A stretch of 64,000 nt of DNA, taken from contig CM043970.1 of NCBI GenBank assembly GCA_014529385.2, positions 68,036,567 to 68,100,566 on the forward strand, in the 5' to 3' direction. Position numbers and translations under genes: made by a program. This document shows positions 42,340-53,724 of the stretch, one piece after another. Position 1 is the stretch's first letter. Every line of letters begins with the position of its first letter. The DNA is from Adiantum capillus-veneris. Taxonomy: Eukaryota > Streptophyta > Polypodiopsida > Polypodiales > Pteridaceae. Under the pieces are notes generated by a model. The model searched no databases. It was not told where the DNA came from and was given only the letters and a program-made list of their open reading frames with translations.

Positions 42340-43180
42340 TACCTTAGCAGTTGATTTATACAACCCAATTCTTTACCATGGGCTTCTCCTATCCTATTAG
42401 TGAAGAAAAAAGACGGCAGTATTATGTGCATGTGCATAGACTACCGTGGCTTAAATACGGTTATAGTTAAGAACAAGTACCCATTGCCACGAGTGTTGTT
42501 CGACAAACTCACTCATGCTCGCATTTTTAGGAAAATAGACTTGTGGTCATGTTATCACCAAGTCCGTATTCGACTTGTTGATATATCCAAAACTACATTC
42601 CGAACAAGGTTTGGACCCTACGAGCTTTTGGTGATGCCCTTTGGGTTACCAATGCGCCTGCAACGTTCATGACACTTATGGATAGTGTCTTGAAGCCGTA
42701 CTTGGGCAAATATGTCATTGTTTTTCTTGATGACAATCTATTCTACAGTGCTTCTGAAGAAGAACACTTACAACATCTCAGGAAGGTGTTCGAGTTGTTA
42801 CGAACAAATAAATTATATGCCAAGGAATCTAAGTGTGATTTTTTGAAAAAAGAAATTCACTATCTAGGGCATGTTATTTCAGCTAATGGGCTATATATGG
42901 ATCAATCCAAAGTGGATACCATCCGGAAATGGCCTTCTCCTTAAATTCTAGAAGAGTTACATATTTTTTTGGGATTTGCATGTTTTTACCGAAGGTTCGT
43001 TAAAAACTATGCTAAGATTGTTGTTCCCATGACGGATCAACTGAAAGGCAAAGCCAGAGCTTTTCAGTGGGGATCCGCTCAACAGCACAGTTTCGATACG
43101 CTCAAGGATGCATTAGCTACAGCTCTCATACTAGCTACTGTAGATCCTTTGAAACCATTTGTTTTGGAAACGAGGGGGAC
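42340..43180 (+). pseudogene. Gypsy-C reverse transcriptase and start of RNase H
   Basis: [61 protein letters not shown], then (frame change ~42650) FLDDNLFYSASEEEHLQHL with the catalytic DD, and KCDFLKKEIHYLGHVIS. A stop at 42942 precedes ELHIFLGFACFYRRF and the RNase H onset PFVLET at ~43155-43172. The remaining RNase H is missing and the next residues already belong to integrase. Confidence 0.9.
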
Positions 43181-44187
43181 ACAGAGGGACATAGACATTC
43201 GGCGCAAAATTCTTTATGAATGTCATGATAGTCCAAGTGCAAGGCACCCGGGTATTAACTTATGCTCTTGTACGACAACAGTTTTACTGGCCAGGTATAC
43301 ATGGCTTTGTTCAAGCTTATGTCTCGCATTGCCAATAATGTCAAGTTAACAAAGCAGAGCGCCTGAAAGTAGGAGGACTCTTACATCCTTTGGAGATTCC
43401 CAATGGAAAATGGGAGAGTATCTCTATGGACTTTATCGTGGGTTTACCAACCACTGTTGTATGAGGTCATGACTCGGTATGGGTGGTCATAGACAGGATG
43501 ACTAAACTATATAATTTTATTCCAACCAAATCAATGGTTAAGAAACCAAAATTATCCAAGTTATTTGTGGAAAATCTATATAAGTTGTTTGGTTTGCCAA
43601 GTAACAATATCAATGATCGTGATCCCAAGTTTAACAGTCACTTTTGGAGGGCTGTGTTTAAACGATTGGGTACACAACTGAACCTCAGTGCAGTCGATCA
43701 TCTAGAAACAGATGGCCAGACTGAACGAGTTAACCAAGTGCTAGAGGATATTCTAAGAGCATATGTCAGCAAAAGATAGTCAGACTGGGAAGAATACTTC
43801 CCTATTCTTGAGTTTTCCTACAACAATGCTAAGCATGTCACAACTCGATTTAGTCCTTTTATGCTCATGTATGGGTTTCATAGGTCACCTGTTATAGTGG
43901 GGTTGGCAACCGAAAATCTCCAATAGGTTAAGGATTTTCTCCAAGACCACATGGATATGCTGAAACTCACTCGTCAGAATGTCCGACAAGCGCAGGATCG
44001 GTATAATAAGTATGCTGATGAGAAATGTCGTCAAGTTACCTTCGAAGAAGGGGAGGAAGTATTTTTACGTGTGCCAAAACATTCAGAAAGTCTGAAAACT
44101 GGGCCAACACCTAAATTATCTCCCCGATATTGTGGGCCTTTCAAAATACTCAAGCGAGTAGGTGATCGTGCCTACTTTGGAGTCTAA
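43181..44187 (+). pseudogene. Gypsy-C integrase
   Basis: Starts within the H2C2 region (IRRKILYECHDSPSARHPGI, 43195-43254), then frame-broken. Catalytic residues: SMDFIVGLP (43425), NDRDPKFNSHFW (43613) and TDGQTERVNQVLED (43710). Stops at 43444, 43777 and 43924. The C-terminal part has FEEGEEVFLRV and LSPRYCGPFKILKRVGD to 44187. No chromodomain is readable. Confidence 0.9.
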
Positions 44188-45240
44188 ACAATTATTCTAA
44201 TGACTTGAATTTAGCACAATTGCTTTTTATTTTTAGATCTCTATATTTTTTCTAAGTCATCCTATTTTTCTTCTACCTTTGATCAAGGCTTCTGAAGATA
44301 TATTCATCCTTCCTTGACCTGTAACTATGACTGAGATAACTAAATAGCAATTACGCTTTCTTGCTTATGGACTTCTCCCCTCTTGCGTCCCAAGCCTTTG
44401 ACCATGATGGCCCATACGCACTTAATCAACTTCACTTATTCTCTTTTATTTTTCCATGACTTAAGTAGCCAAATGAAGATGGAAAATACATTTAGAAGGT
44501 TAGAAATTAGTTTTTATGACATGTGGACACTTCAACTTCTTTCACCATCACAGGTCATGATCACATCGAGTAGCTCCATTGAGGACAACATCACACATTT
44601 CTTAGATGGTGCTAATACTCTCATAAATTTCTTGGTAGGGGGAGATGATTTTGTAGTTATTGTTGAGGAGATATAGTTGAATACTATATTCTTAGTAGCA
44701 CTAAGGCAAAATTTGTGCTTTAATAATCCACTATGGATGATTATGGTGAGGCATATGATGCTCCTAGTATGGTTGTCTTAGGGCAGTATTTTTAGCAGGT
44801 ACGTGGACATGGGTGTTACATCCACTTTGTACAGTATGAGTAGGGTGGCCATACACTACTCCTATCTAGTCCTTTCTATGGAGCTACATCTAGAGAGGAT
44901 TGTCAAAAAAAAAGGGAGCGTCCCTTGTCGGTGTTTGCATCAAAATGAGAGCCTTGTGGAGGCAGTGTGCCATAATGGAGGAGCTACAGATCTTGTAGAT
45001 GACATTGACACTCATTCTGGAGATGAAAGTTGTGATGATGAATCCTAGTGATGATGACTTGATTGGTGTTATTTATCATTCCACTTTTCCCCCCCTTCAG
45101 TTAGTTCGATTCTTGTATAGTCTTCTTCATGGATCTTCTATATTATGGTGTTGTACCTTGTCTTGTTCATTTTTGGTTCATTTCTAAGTATAAAATTCAT
45201 CTATTGTTATTTAAGTTTGCCATTTCCATTATTGTTATTT
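44188..45240. other. Gypsy-C 3' flank, no recognised gene
   Basis: Contains open but unmatched frames (44383-44676 and 44803-45048). It may be the 3' untranslated region or a decayed LTR of Gypsy-C; no TG...CA pair was identified. Confidence 0.4.
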
Positions 45241-45249
45241 AAATTTTTC

Positions 45250-46310
45250 ATGGCCATCCGTTTTCTTCTTGTAATGTGGCACTACGTAATCGCTAATGTT
45301 TTGCCACAGGGGTCATTGTGGGCCCAAAGGAAAAACATTGGCACCCGTGCCACAAGTTCCATGGACATCCATGGTCATCTTATCGGTGTGGCATTGCACA
45401 ATACCTTTTTGGCCATAAGGCTTGCTGGGATCCCAATGGCAAAAAAAGAAGAAATTATGCCATCCCTGATTGTCCAGACGATGAGTGATGGTCACAAAAC
45501 ATTGTAATGGTGGGGAGTAGTATGCATTCTCCACTCATGTGAAATGTCATGACCAACTATCATTGTCTTGTTGGTGTGGCATTGCAGAACAGACAATGTT
45601 TTTCCTTAGGGCTCCTTGGGGACCCCATGACAAAAAATTGGCACCTGCACCGTCCCTGTTTGTCGAGAGGATGAGAGATGGCGAGCGATGAAAATTTACA
45701 AGTGTAGGAAATAGGATACATTCTCCTCCATGAAAAGTGTCATATCCATTCATTTTTCGTCTCATTAGTGTGGCATTGCTCAATTGCCAATTTTTGGCCA
45801 TAAGGCTCGCTAGGGACCTAATGGAAACATTTTGGTGTTTGCACAACCATTGATTATCGAGATAATGAGAAATGGCCATGAAACTTTAGAGGGGCAAGGA
45901 GTTGGGTGCATTTACTACCCATGCAAATTTTCATGGCCATTTCTCATTATCTCGATGAAAAGTGTCATATCCATTCATTTTTCGTCTCATTAGTGTGGCA
46001 TTGCTCAATTGCCAATTTTTTGCCATAAGGCTCGCTAGGGACCTAATGGAAACATTTTGGTGTTTGCACAACCATTGATTATCGAGATAATGAGAAATGG
46101 CCATGAAACTTTAGAGGGGCAAGGAGTTGGGTGCATTTACTACCCATGCAAAGTTTCATGGCCATCAATTTTCTCGTAGTATTGTTGTGGCACTACACAA
46201 TCACCAATTTTCTACCCTAGGGCTTGCTGGGGGACTAATGGTAAAAAATTGGTGTCTATGCTGCCCATGAGCTCCATCAAGATGGTGAGAAATGGCCACA
46301 AAAATATGCC
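45250..46310. repeat. Tandem ~190-225-bp repeats, five to six units
   Basis: Anchors 'gtgtggcattgc' or 'gtggcacta' fall at about 45277, 45387, 45576, 45770, 45996 and 46186. Each unit also has 'ttttggccataaggctcgctaggg' and 'gagataatgagaaatggccatgaaa' type phrases. The units at about 45735-45950 and 45955-46165 are nearly identical, implying a recent duplication. Confidence 0.9.
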
Positions 46311-46334
46311 AGGGTGGGGGCTAGGATGAATTTT

Positions 46335-46500
46335 CAAAAAAGGGAAACTGTACAAAAAGGATCAACCTTTATGGCACACTATGTAGACCAAAAAGAGAAA
46401 CTATACAAAAAAGGATCAACCACTGTACAAGGATCCTTTATGGCACACTATGTTGACCAAAAAGGGAAACTGTACAAAAAGGATCAACCGCTGTTTGAAA
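46335..46500. repeat. Short tandem repeat, 54-69-bp units
   Basis: Three iterations of 'gggaaactgtacaaaaaggatcaacc', two followed by 'tttatggcacactatgt.gaccaaaaa'. Probably within or next to the Copia-2 LTR. Confidence 0.85.
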
Positions 46501-46974
46501 GGCTCACATACCAAGTCATAGAATTATGCCCAATGATAGATCAGGAAGCTGGATGGCTCATTTCAGAGGAAAGAATCTATTATAGTCCATCCTCTCTAGT
46601 GATGAATGATATTACTCGAGTAAACCCAAAAATTTGTCTAGAGCCAAACTTGTTGAGATGTCGAGCTCTACATCTTGAGCTGGCATCCACTACGGGTCTT
46701 GGCCGCTTACGGGATTCACTCACTGGCGCATTAGGTGACCGACACGGAGGATCTCTGCCAGTGATTCTACTGCTGGACTACACTTATAGTGCCAGCCTAG
46801 TACGCTTCTAGCGAGTTCACACTTAGTGACCGCATGTACATATGTGCTACTTTTCAGCTTTAGCACTTAGTCATTTTGTACTCTCTTTTCTTAGTAAAGA
46901 AGAAAAAGAAGCTTTCAATCTCTGTGTGTTTTGTGCTTGTCTTGTGTAGCTCTCTTGCATCATCATTCTTTACA
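46450..46974 (+). repeat. Copia-2 5' LTR (right edge firm, left edge estimated)
   Basis: The right edge TTTACA abuts the PBS at 46975. The left edge is set at the TGTTGACC near 46450 and is a guess. No 3' LTR in the window. Confidence 0.4.
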
Positions 46975-46986
46975 TGGTATTAGAGC
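46975..46986 (+). other. Copia-2 primer-binding site
   Basis: TGGTATTAGAGC, an initiator-Met PBS with one change from the consensus TGGTATCAGAGC. Confidence 0.85.
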
Positions 46987-47235
46987 CTGGTGCAGGCAAG
47001 AGAGGCTTAGAGAGCAAGAACATCACAATCTCTTTGTTCGCAATCCACGTACAAGTTTTTGAACAGGTCTCCAAAGTGCAGTATACATAGATTTACTGTA
47101 CAAGTACAGTGGTTGTATGTACGCTTAATTGTGGACACTCGTTGAGTGTAGAAAGTGTTACAGGTACCACAATAACAGGCTCAGCAGATTTGCAAGTTTT
47201 TGCAGATTGCAGCTATTTTGTCTTAGTGCTTCAAG

Positions 47236-48180
47236 ATGTCTGACGGTTTCAGTCAGATTGTCACTGAGAAGCTTGAGAAAAATAACTACTCTGCATGGAA
47301 GTTCAGAATAACTAATTGGGACTATGTAGAAGAAGACAATGAAAAGGAACCAGAGATTCCTGAGGCAAATGCTACGGCAGAGCAAAGAAAATCTTTGAGG
47401 GACTGGCAACAAGGCCAGAGCAAAGTGATGTATTGGCTTTCTATGAGCATCACAGATGGCATGATGGGCTATCTACAGGATGTTGAAACCCCCGCCATTG
47501 CATGGAAAAACCTAGGCAGAGTGTTCGAGGTGAACATCAAGGCCAGGAAGCTTCAACTAAAGTCGGAGCTAAATCAGGTTAAGAGGAACAACCTCTCCAT
47601 CAATGATTATGCCTTGAAGATCAAGAGTATCATTGAGGCTCTTGGATCTATTAAAGTCTCAGTGGAAGACAATGACATTGTCCGTGCATGCTTGGATGGT
47701 CTAGGAGATGAGTATGTACATTTCAGGTCTTCCATGAATACAAGAGACGACATCCCCGTGTTCCAAGATTTGATTTCTATGCTTATTCTTGAGGAGAAGA
47801 ACCTTGGTCTTGACACATCTTCTTCTCGTGGCAGAAATAGGTCTGAACATGACTTCTATTCTAACTCCAACAGAGGTAGAGGTCGTGGTCGAGGCCCAAG
47901 TGGTTGCAGGGGCCAATCTCGAGAAGGTCAATCAAATCAAAACAATACAGGTGGCAGGGGAAACCAATCTCAAGGCGAGGGGAGTCAAAGAGGTCGTGGT
48001 GCAGGATGAAGCAAGCAACAACATACTGCAGATAGCAGAGAATGTTGGACTTGTGGTGAAAAAGGCCACATGTCACGTGACTATCCAAAGGGAAAAGCAA
48101 GTGGAAAGAGAGAACAGGGCAACTATGCATCTACTAGCAGAGATGCAGATGACAGCAGAAGCGAGCCCATGTTTGTTATG
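47236..48180 (+). pseudogene. Copia-2 gag
   Basis: ATG at 47236: MSDGFSQIVTEKLEKNNYSA, WKFRITNW; then AIAWKNLGRVFEV, LQLKSELNQVKRNNLSINDY and LDGLGDEYVHFRSS, the UBN2-type copia gag. An RG-rich RNA-binding tail (RGRGRGRGPSGCRG) precedes a TGA at 48007. After the stop the same frame shows a zinc knuckle CWTCGEKGHMSRD-Y, where the last Cys codon is TAT (48082-48084). The gag frame is otherwise open for 257 codons. Confidence 0.9.
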
Positions 48181-48196
48181 CAGCATGTAATGAATA

Positions 48197-48560
48197 ATGA
48201 CTGCAGAGAATTCCACCCAAGATGATGTTTGGTATGTGGATTCAGGTGCCTCTAATCACATGACATCTCGTGGAGAGTGGTTTAGAGATATGCGCAAACC
48301 AGATGTGTCAGGCTATGTGCAGACAGGAGATGACACAGCTCACCCCATTGATCATGTAGGGGATATACCTCTAAATACAAAGAGTGGGAAATCAAAGTTA
48401 GCAGATATACTTCATGTCCCAAACATTACAAAGAATCTTGTTTCTGTTGGACAAATGGTCGAGCAGCGTTTGCAGGTTCGCTTCAATCCGAATGGCTGTT
48501 ATGTAGAAGATTTCTAGAATGGCTGTAAGCTGATCACAGAGGGCAAATGTGTGGGCAGAT
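48197..48560 (+). pseudogene. Copia-2 protease, truncated
   Basis: DVWYVDSGASNHMTSRGEWF with DSGAS at 48239-48253, then TGDDTAHPIDHVGDI, DILHVPNITKNLVSVGQM and, after a TAG at 48516, NGCKLITEGKCVGR. A frameshift separates it from gag. The copia sequence stops at about 48560, where reverse-strand gypsy gag begins; integrase and RT are absent. Confidence 0.88.
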
Positions 48561-48564
48561 CTTG

Positions 48565-49447
48565 CTCCATTTGGCCTTTGTAGAAGCCGTGGTTGATGAC
48601 TAGTTCCTTCTCCTGCATTCATCACTGGGTAATTCAAGTTAGGTCTCCCTGGCTCCCCACGGGGCCAAGGACAATTATACATCCCATGTCCAGACTCACC
48701 ACAATTCCAACATTGCAAGACTCTCCTAGGTCGTGAATCTCGCTCTTCAAACTTCTTTGCTTGTCCCTTTGGACCTACAGCTTGTGCAAGGTGAATTGAC
48801 AAGCTGCTTAAAGATTCATTTAACTTCTCAATCACTTCCACCGTTACCTCAGGAAGCTCCTTAGATGTTGATGCTTGTGACTTAACTTTGGGTCTAAGAC
48901 CTTCTATTGGAACCTCCCCCCTTAAGCACTTGAGTTTCCTATATTTCTCAGCAGCCCTAGTTTCAGCTACATCAAAGGTAGCAGGTGCACCGGCCTCAAC
49001 TTTTATTTTAAGGTCAGGAAAGAGTCCGGCTATGAACCTCTCCTTCTTTAGGAACTCTGCACCATCACCAGGGTTAGCAACATTTCTCACCCATACAGCC
49101 CAAAGACGTAGAAACTCTTGCTTGTACAAGTAGTAGTCATCTAAGTCTTTTTGCTTATGAGAAACAATGTCTTGCCATAGTTTTTGTGTGTTTTGGGGAT
49201 CAAAGAAGTATTTCTTGAAACGATTCAAAAATTCTGTGTAATTCCCTTTAACTTCCTCAGGCAAAGAATCAAACCAAGTGCTAGCATCTTTCCTAAGGAC
49301 CACCTCAAACATTTCTACACGTTCTTGGTCAGTTACTATCCTCTTAATACGACAAGACATCTTGAAATTTGCTAAAAATAATTATGCATCCTCTCCAAGC
49401 TCTCCAAAGAAAAGAGGATATCCAGACATTTGGCGTTGGCTCTCCAT
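48565..49447 (-). pseudogene. Gypsy-D gag
   Basis: The reverse frame is read from ATG at 49447 (MESQRQMSGYPLFFGELGED), with a TAA at 49382-49384, then continuous: RKDASTWFDSLPEEVKGNYT, FLNRFKKYFFDPQN, EFLRLWAVWVRN, KKERFIAGLFPDLK and a zinc knuckle CWNCGESGHGMYNC near 48671-48712. It ends QPRLLQRPNG at about 48570, where it is fused out of frame logic to antisense copia. About 290 residues; apart from one stop it is intact. Gag role as usual: RNA packaging and particle formation. Confidence 0.88.
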
Positions 49448-50039
49448 TTAATCGATTTCAAAGTGACGTGTTTTTGTTTTTCTTTCTTAAAAAATTTTCA
49501 CAATAATGTTTTCTAAATTGCAATCTATTCTACAACAAAATAAAAATATTCACATCAAATGACCTATGATAATCAATAAGAGGCATGATGACAGGGTTTG
49601 GTGATGCGAGAATTTCTCCCACTCTTTGGGCACCAAACATGAACACCATACGTTGTTGAAAATGGATTTTTCTACTAATTGCAATGTTTATTCTAATGTG
49701 TGGAGTGAAATGAAAGGGGAAAACCTCTATTTTTGGGCCATTATCCATGGTCTATGCATGACCTAATTCTTAAAACAAAACAAAAATATAGACGTCCAGA
49801 CTAAGGTCATACCTAATGAGAGGCAACATAAAAGGATTTACTGATGCGTTTATCTTTGCCAACCTAAGAGGACCTAAAATTCTACGAATTACACGTTGAA
49901 ATTGCAACTTAGTACTAAAAATTATATGTACCTTTTGCCTTGCAATGGAAATGAAGGGATCATACAAATTCTCGTGATTCATACAAACTACTTGACTATT
50001 ATAAAGATTAATCCTACACAAAAACATACACAAGTTCGT

Positions 50040-50060
50040 TCCTCAGTGGGGGCACCAATT
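50040..50060 (-). other. Gypsy-D probable PBS
   Basis: The reverse strand gives ATTGGTGCCCCCACTGAGG directly after a CCTCA terminus. Position relative to gag fits; the primer tRNA is not assigned. Confidence 0.5.
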
Positions 50061-50662
50061 TGAGGCGATCCGGGGCGGGCAACAAGAAGAGCGGCCTCTA
50101 AACACCCTTCGAGGCTCCCGTTCTGCTCAATTGGGGCTGGGGGCAAGCACAATCAGAGACAACAACAACCCACATCCGGAAACCAAACAAGAAAAGGGGC
50201 ACCACCTAGTTGTAGATGCGAACTAGGATGCACGTGATATCTCCTTGTACTCAAACGCACAAAGAGAGGGGACTGCAAGATATCCACACACACCAAACAC
50301 AAACATTCACCACGCCAAAGAGAGGTAAAGAGCACAAATCAACTTGAGCATCTCAGTCTTAGCCTTAAAGACTAGATGCACACAAAGCTTGATGAGTATA
50401 CTCTTAGCCTTAAAGACTAGATGCACACAAAGCTCTATTTATAGGTTTTAGAAGCCCCGATTTGGATTAGGCCTAATCAAGTTTATTTGAAGGAATAAAA
50501 GATTATTCATATTTTTATTTTTTTTAATGAGGGTGGGTCTCTCTTGTCCTTTGAGTCACATGGATGTGGGCTCAAGGGAAGAGAATTATTAAGGATGAAA
50601 GGAGAGAGGGATTGAGTGAATAATTTGGGAGGGCCTACTCTAGTAAAGGGTGCATTTTACAA
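50061..50662 (-). repeat. Gypsy-D probable LTR
   Basis: The inner edge is fixed by the PBS; the outer edge (TTTACA at 50662) is tentative. A reverse-strand TATA box CTATAAATAGAG lies around 50436-50447. Upstream and downstream of that lies a direct duplication of 'cttagccttaaagactagatgcacacaaagct' (50358-50389 and 50403-50434). Confidence 0.45.
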
Positions 50663-52190
50663 TAAGGTTAGTGGTTAGTAGTTAGTAATTATCACTAAAA
50701 AATATTTACAAAATCATTCACCAAATGGTGAGATATATGATGAGAAAAGTTAGAGAAGGGATGAGCTTGTAAAGAGAGGTTGAAGCTTTGGAGAAGTTGA
50801 CATTCACCTCTTTACAGCACCGGTAGAAGAAGCGGTCACCATGGCGAAGTAACGCGTGTCGATGAAGCTACGTTATCTTCAAACCTTGGAGAATTCATGA
50901 TAAAAGCCTTCATTTGCAGAGGTTATCCTTGGATTTTTGCTGATTTTTTGAAGTTCTTTACAAAGCTGAAGAGAGTATGGTAATATGGACATATATGTAG
51001 AGAGAAAGGGGGACACATAGGGTGTAGAAATGGAGGATGAAGGCTATGGAGGTGTGAGAGATGTGGCAATGGTGAAGAGGGTGAATTAGGACATGGGAGT
51101 TGCAGTTTTGGGAGTGGGAAGGAGAGGGAGGAGTGTGTGTGAAAGAGGAAAATGATAAAGTGGAAGAGGGAGTGTGGCTGCATAGCATGGGCAAACTGGG
51201 GTCCACCAATAAAATCATAGCTCACAGCTCGTAGCTCAAAAAAATATGAAAAAATTTGAGGTAAAAGTTCAGCTCACGAGCTACAACTTTTGTGTGTATC
51301 ACCTTTTCAAATTCGGGGAGCATGTGATCTTTAAAAATTCAGTAAAACCAACTGTTGTTTCCACTGCACAAGGTCCTTGTGAGGTCCTTCTTTGGATGAT
51401 TCTTTTGAATACCTCCAAGAGTGAGCTCCCCATGGTGTATGCATGCATTCCACATACCCTTGACCTTATTTGGTAGGTCTATAATTGAAGATATTGTTGA
51501 GATCATGATATAAATGAATAGTACAACTAAGAAAATCAAATATTGTGGGGTCTAAAAAAATATGTACATGTCAAATATAAATAATATAGGTGGAAAAAAT
51601 ATAAAGGGGTCAAATAAAATCTTTCTCATTATAAGTCTACCATAAAAAAATGAATACTTTTGGTGTTCTAATTTATGAAAGTAAAAGAGAATAGATGTAG
51701 TAAGGAAAAAATCACAATAGTGAAAAAATATACACATAAATAAAACTAGTTTTTTTGGATTTTTGTTGGGATGGAGTTACACCAAAAATAAGAGAAGCTT
51801 GCATGAAATTATTTCTATATGGAATAAGAGTAGGTAAAATGGTAAGAAAAAATATGGTAATGGTGAATCAATGTACATAGCATAAATAACACACTATAGG
51901 TAGAAATATTTAAATAAATACCAAAATCATTATGAAAAATCCTTTTATTTAGGCCCTATATACAATGAAATATTTACACACAAATGGGCCATAATATACT
52001 TATATTTTTTATTTTTATTATTTTTTTGGCTCAACTAGCCCAGTGACTAGCTAATTAAGGGTTTTTAAGAAGATATGGGAAAAGTCCCCTAACTCACACA
52101 CGCCTATGTACAGTGAAATGGTAGGGATAACCAAAATGTTTGAGTGATTTGATAGGGTGAGGTAGCTTACTATGGCAATTATGGAAAGCC
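50663..52190. other. AT-rich, no recognisable gene
   Basis: Purine-rich on the plus strand at 50930-51180 (the cause of a long reverse Ser/Pro/His ORF) and strongly A+T-rich at 51480-52090. No motif supported. Confidence 0.5.
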
Positions 52191-52194
52191 AAAA

Positions 52195-52850
52195 AACGGC
52201 TATCAGCACCTAACGCTTGCAAAGTTCTTCTCCAAGTTCACTGCTGCAGCTACATCACGTTGTTGATATCCTTGGTTGAAAGTTCATGGCTCTTCCCCTA
52301 AAGTTATTAAATCCATTATAGTTCCTTGTAGAGTTGGTTCCTTCAGCTGCAAGAGGCTTGGCCTTGAGAAGGGCATCCTAAATTGATGTAGGCCTCATGG
52401 CTTCAAGATGTGTAATCAAGGGTTTATTAAGGCCTTGATAGAAGCGAGCAATCTGTTGATCCATTGTCATCTGGGGAGCATAGCATCGTAAGGACACAAA
52501 TTTTGTGTAGTACTCCTCCAGAGAGAGTCCTAGCTGGCGTAGACCAAAGAATTCGTTCATCTTGATAGCCTGATGTGCAGGAGGGAGATAGCGTTCTTTG
52601 ATTGCCTGCTTCATTTTCTCTCAAGATGGACTACTGGTGGGATTATCTCTGGAGTGTTGCTTCCACCAAAGTCTGGCATCTATGCTGAGACGAAAAATAC
52701 CCAACATTGTTTGGTTTTCCTGAGCAATTCATGCATATTTAAAATAGTCGTCCATAGTATCTATCCACTCTTTGGCATCTCGTTCTAAATTCGCCCCCTC
52801 TCCCTTGAAGGTAGGGAGTTGGACTTGCTTTAGTAATAGTTTTTTCCCTT
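52195..52850 (-). pseudogene. Gypsy-E gag fragment
   Basis: Reverse frames in series: LPTFKGEGANLERDAKEWID, TMDDYFKYA, IFRLSIDARLWWKQH (52850-52626), then LPPAHQAIKMNEFFGLRQLG, LSLEEYYTKFVSLRCYAPQM, IARFYQGLN (52614-52378), and a tail NQGYQQRDVAAAV near 52250. Typical gag order. A stop and frame change separate the halves, and it breaks off just before a zinc knuckle. The 52225-52370 part is about 90% identical to 56690-56825. Confidence 0.82.
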
Positions 52851-53099
52851 GAGTAACAGTGTAAAGGCTAGTTACGCAAGTATTATCCTAAGATTGAATT
52901 AGTGTAATTTAGTACCAAATGAAATCTTTCTTACTTATGCTTTTAACTTATCTCATACTAAAAAAAAAAATGCACACATGATGAAAACAGTTGCCAAACC
53001 ATAAACAAAGCTGCTTATAGCATACCTATGAGAACATAGTATGTATAAGAGCTAATACAATCCATGAAGATCCTACTATGTACAAAGGTGACGATAGTT

Positions 53100-53633
53100 C
53101 TATACTAAAATCTTGTGGACTCTGGATGGATAAGATATAGGATCAAAGTATACAACATCTTTTGGTCCACTAAAACTAGGGCCTACACCTATCGGTCTAA
53201 TTCTACTTGGGTAGATTACTTTAGACACCTGATCAAACACCCACTCATTTTTTGATACTTGGACATCATCTATTACAAGGGTTTCTTCTGGATTCTCCGT
53301 CCCAATGAAGAAGTATACTTCAATCACTTGAAGATCTTTGGCCCATTTGAGTCTCTTCATGTTTAGTGCTAAACCTTCTAACTCTCCTGCATCAATGAAG
53401 AAAATTCCACAAGATCCTGCCCAGCTGATCCTCCAAGTGGAAGGAAAAAATCTCTTATCTAGCCATTTCATCACGCTTTTTTGCATTGAATAGAGTCGAG
53501 ATAGGCAAGCCCTCATAAACCTAATGTTGAAATCCATGGATTTGCGGTAAGACTTATAGAAATCTTCATGCAAAGATGGGGATAATTCTCTCTCTTCCTT
53601 TCTCTCCCTCTTTCCATTTAAATAACTCTTCAA
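53100..53633 (-). CDS. Uncharacterised 177-aa ORF between PBS and gag of Gypsy-E
   Basis: ATG at 53633 opens a fully uninterrupted frame to 53100: basic start (MKSYLNGKRERKEERE), then MDFNIRFMRACLSRLYSMQK, SWAGSCGIFFIDAGELEGLA, LQVIEVYFFIGTENPEE and GPSFSGPKDVVYFDPISYPS. It starts only ~75 bp downstream of the PBS. No zinc knuckle, protease or membrane segment is evident, and I recognise no domain. Its integrity contrasts with the broken neighbouring gag. It could be an element-encoded extra ORF, a captured host gene piece, or a long chance frame; the length argues against chance. Confidence 0.45.
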   Translation of the reverse strand: MKSYLNGKRERKEERELSPSLHEDFYKSYRKSMDFNIRFMRACLSRLYSMQKSVMKWLDKRFFPSTWRISWAGSCGIFFIDAGELEGLALNMKRLKWAKDLQVIEVYFFIGTENPEETLVIDDVQVSKNEWVFDQVSKVIYPSRIRPIGVGPSFSGPKDVVYFDPISYPSRVHKILV

Positions 53634-53707
53634 TTGAATTTGTCAAAGATCACTTATTTCAAGCTAACACGTTAAACTTTTCCCTAGGTCCAAGACTTTA
53701 ATTAACA

Positions 53708-53724
53708 CTCATTCTGATACCACT
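53708..53724 (-). other. Gypsy-E primer-binding site
   Basis: Reverse strand AGTGGTATCAGAATGAG immediately after the LTR terminus CCTCACA: an initiator-Met type PBS. Confidence 0.85.

Larger units (their letters stand above)
39390..44187 (+). mobile_element. Gypsy-C: Ty3-gypsy element with internal deletion
   Basis: PBS, gag, protease, RT, truncated RNase H and integrase occur in the Ty3-gypsy order on the plus strand. Stops and frameshifts occur in most domains, and most of RNase H is missing. It begins inside the C-terminal gag end of retroelement copy B. The 3' LTR cannot be located. Confidence 0.85.

Noticed and set aside
46380-46460. CACTATG motifs as CACTA termini
   Set aside because: They are part of a short tandem repeat, with no inverted partner or 3-bp duplication.
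50923-51225. Reverse 100-codon Ser/Pro/His ORF
   Set aside because: Created by a purine-rich plus strand; no domain, and overlapping frames have the same composition.
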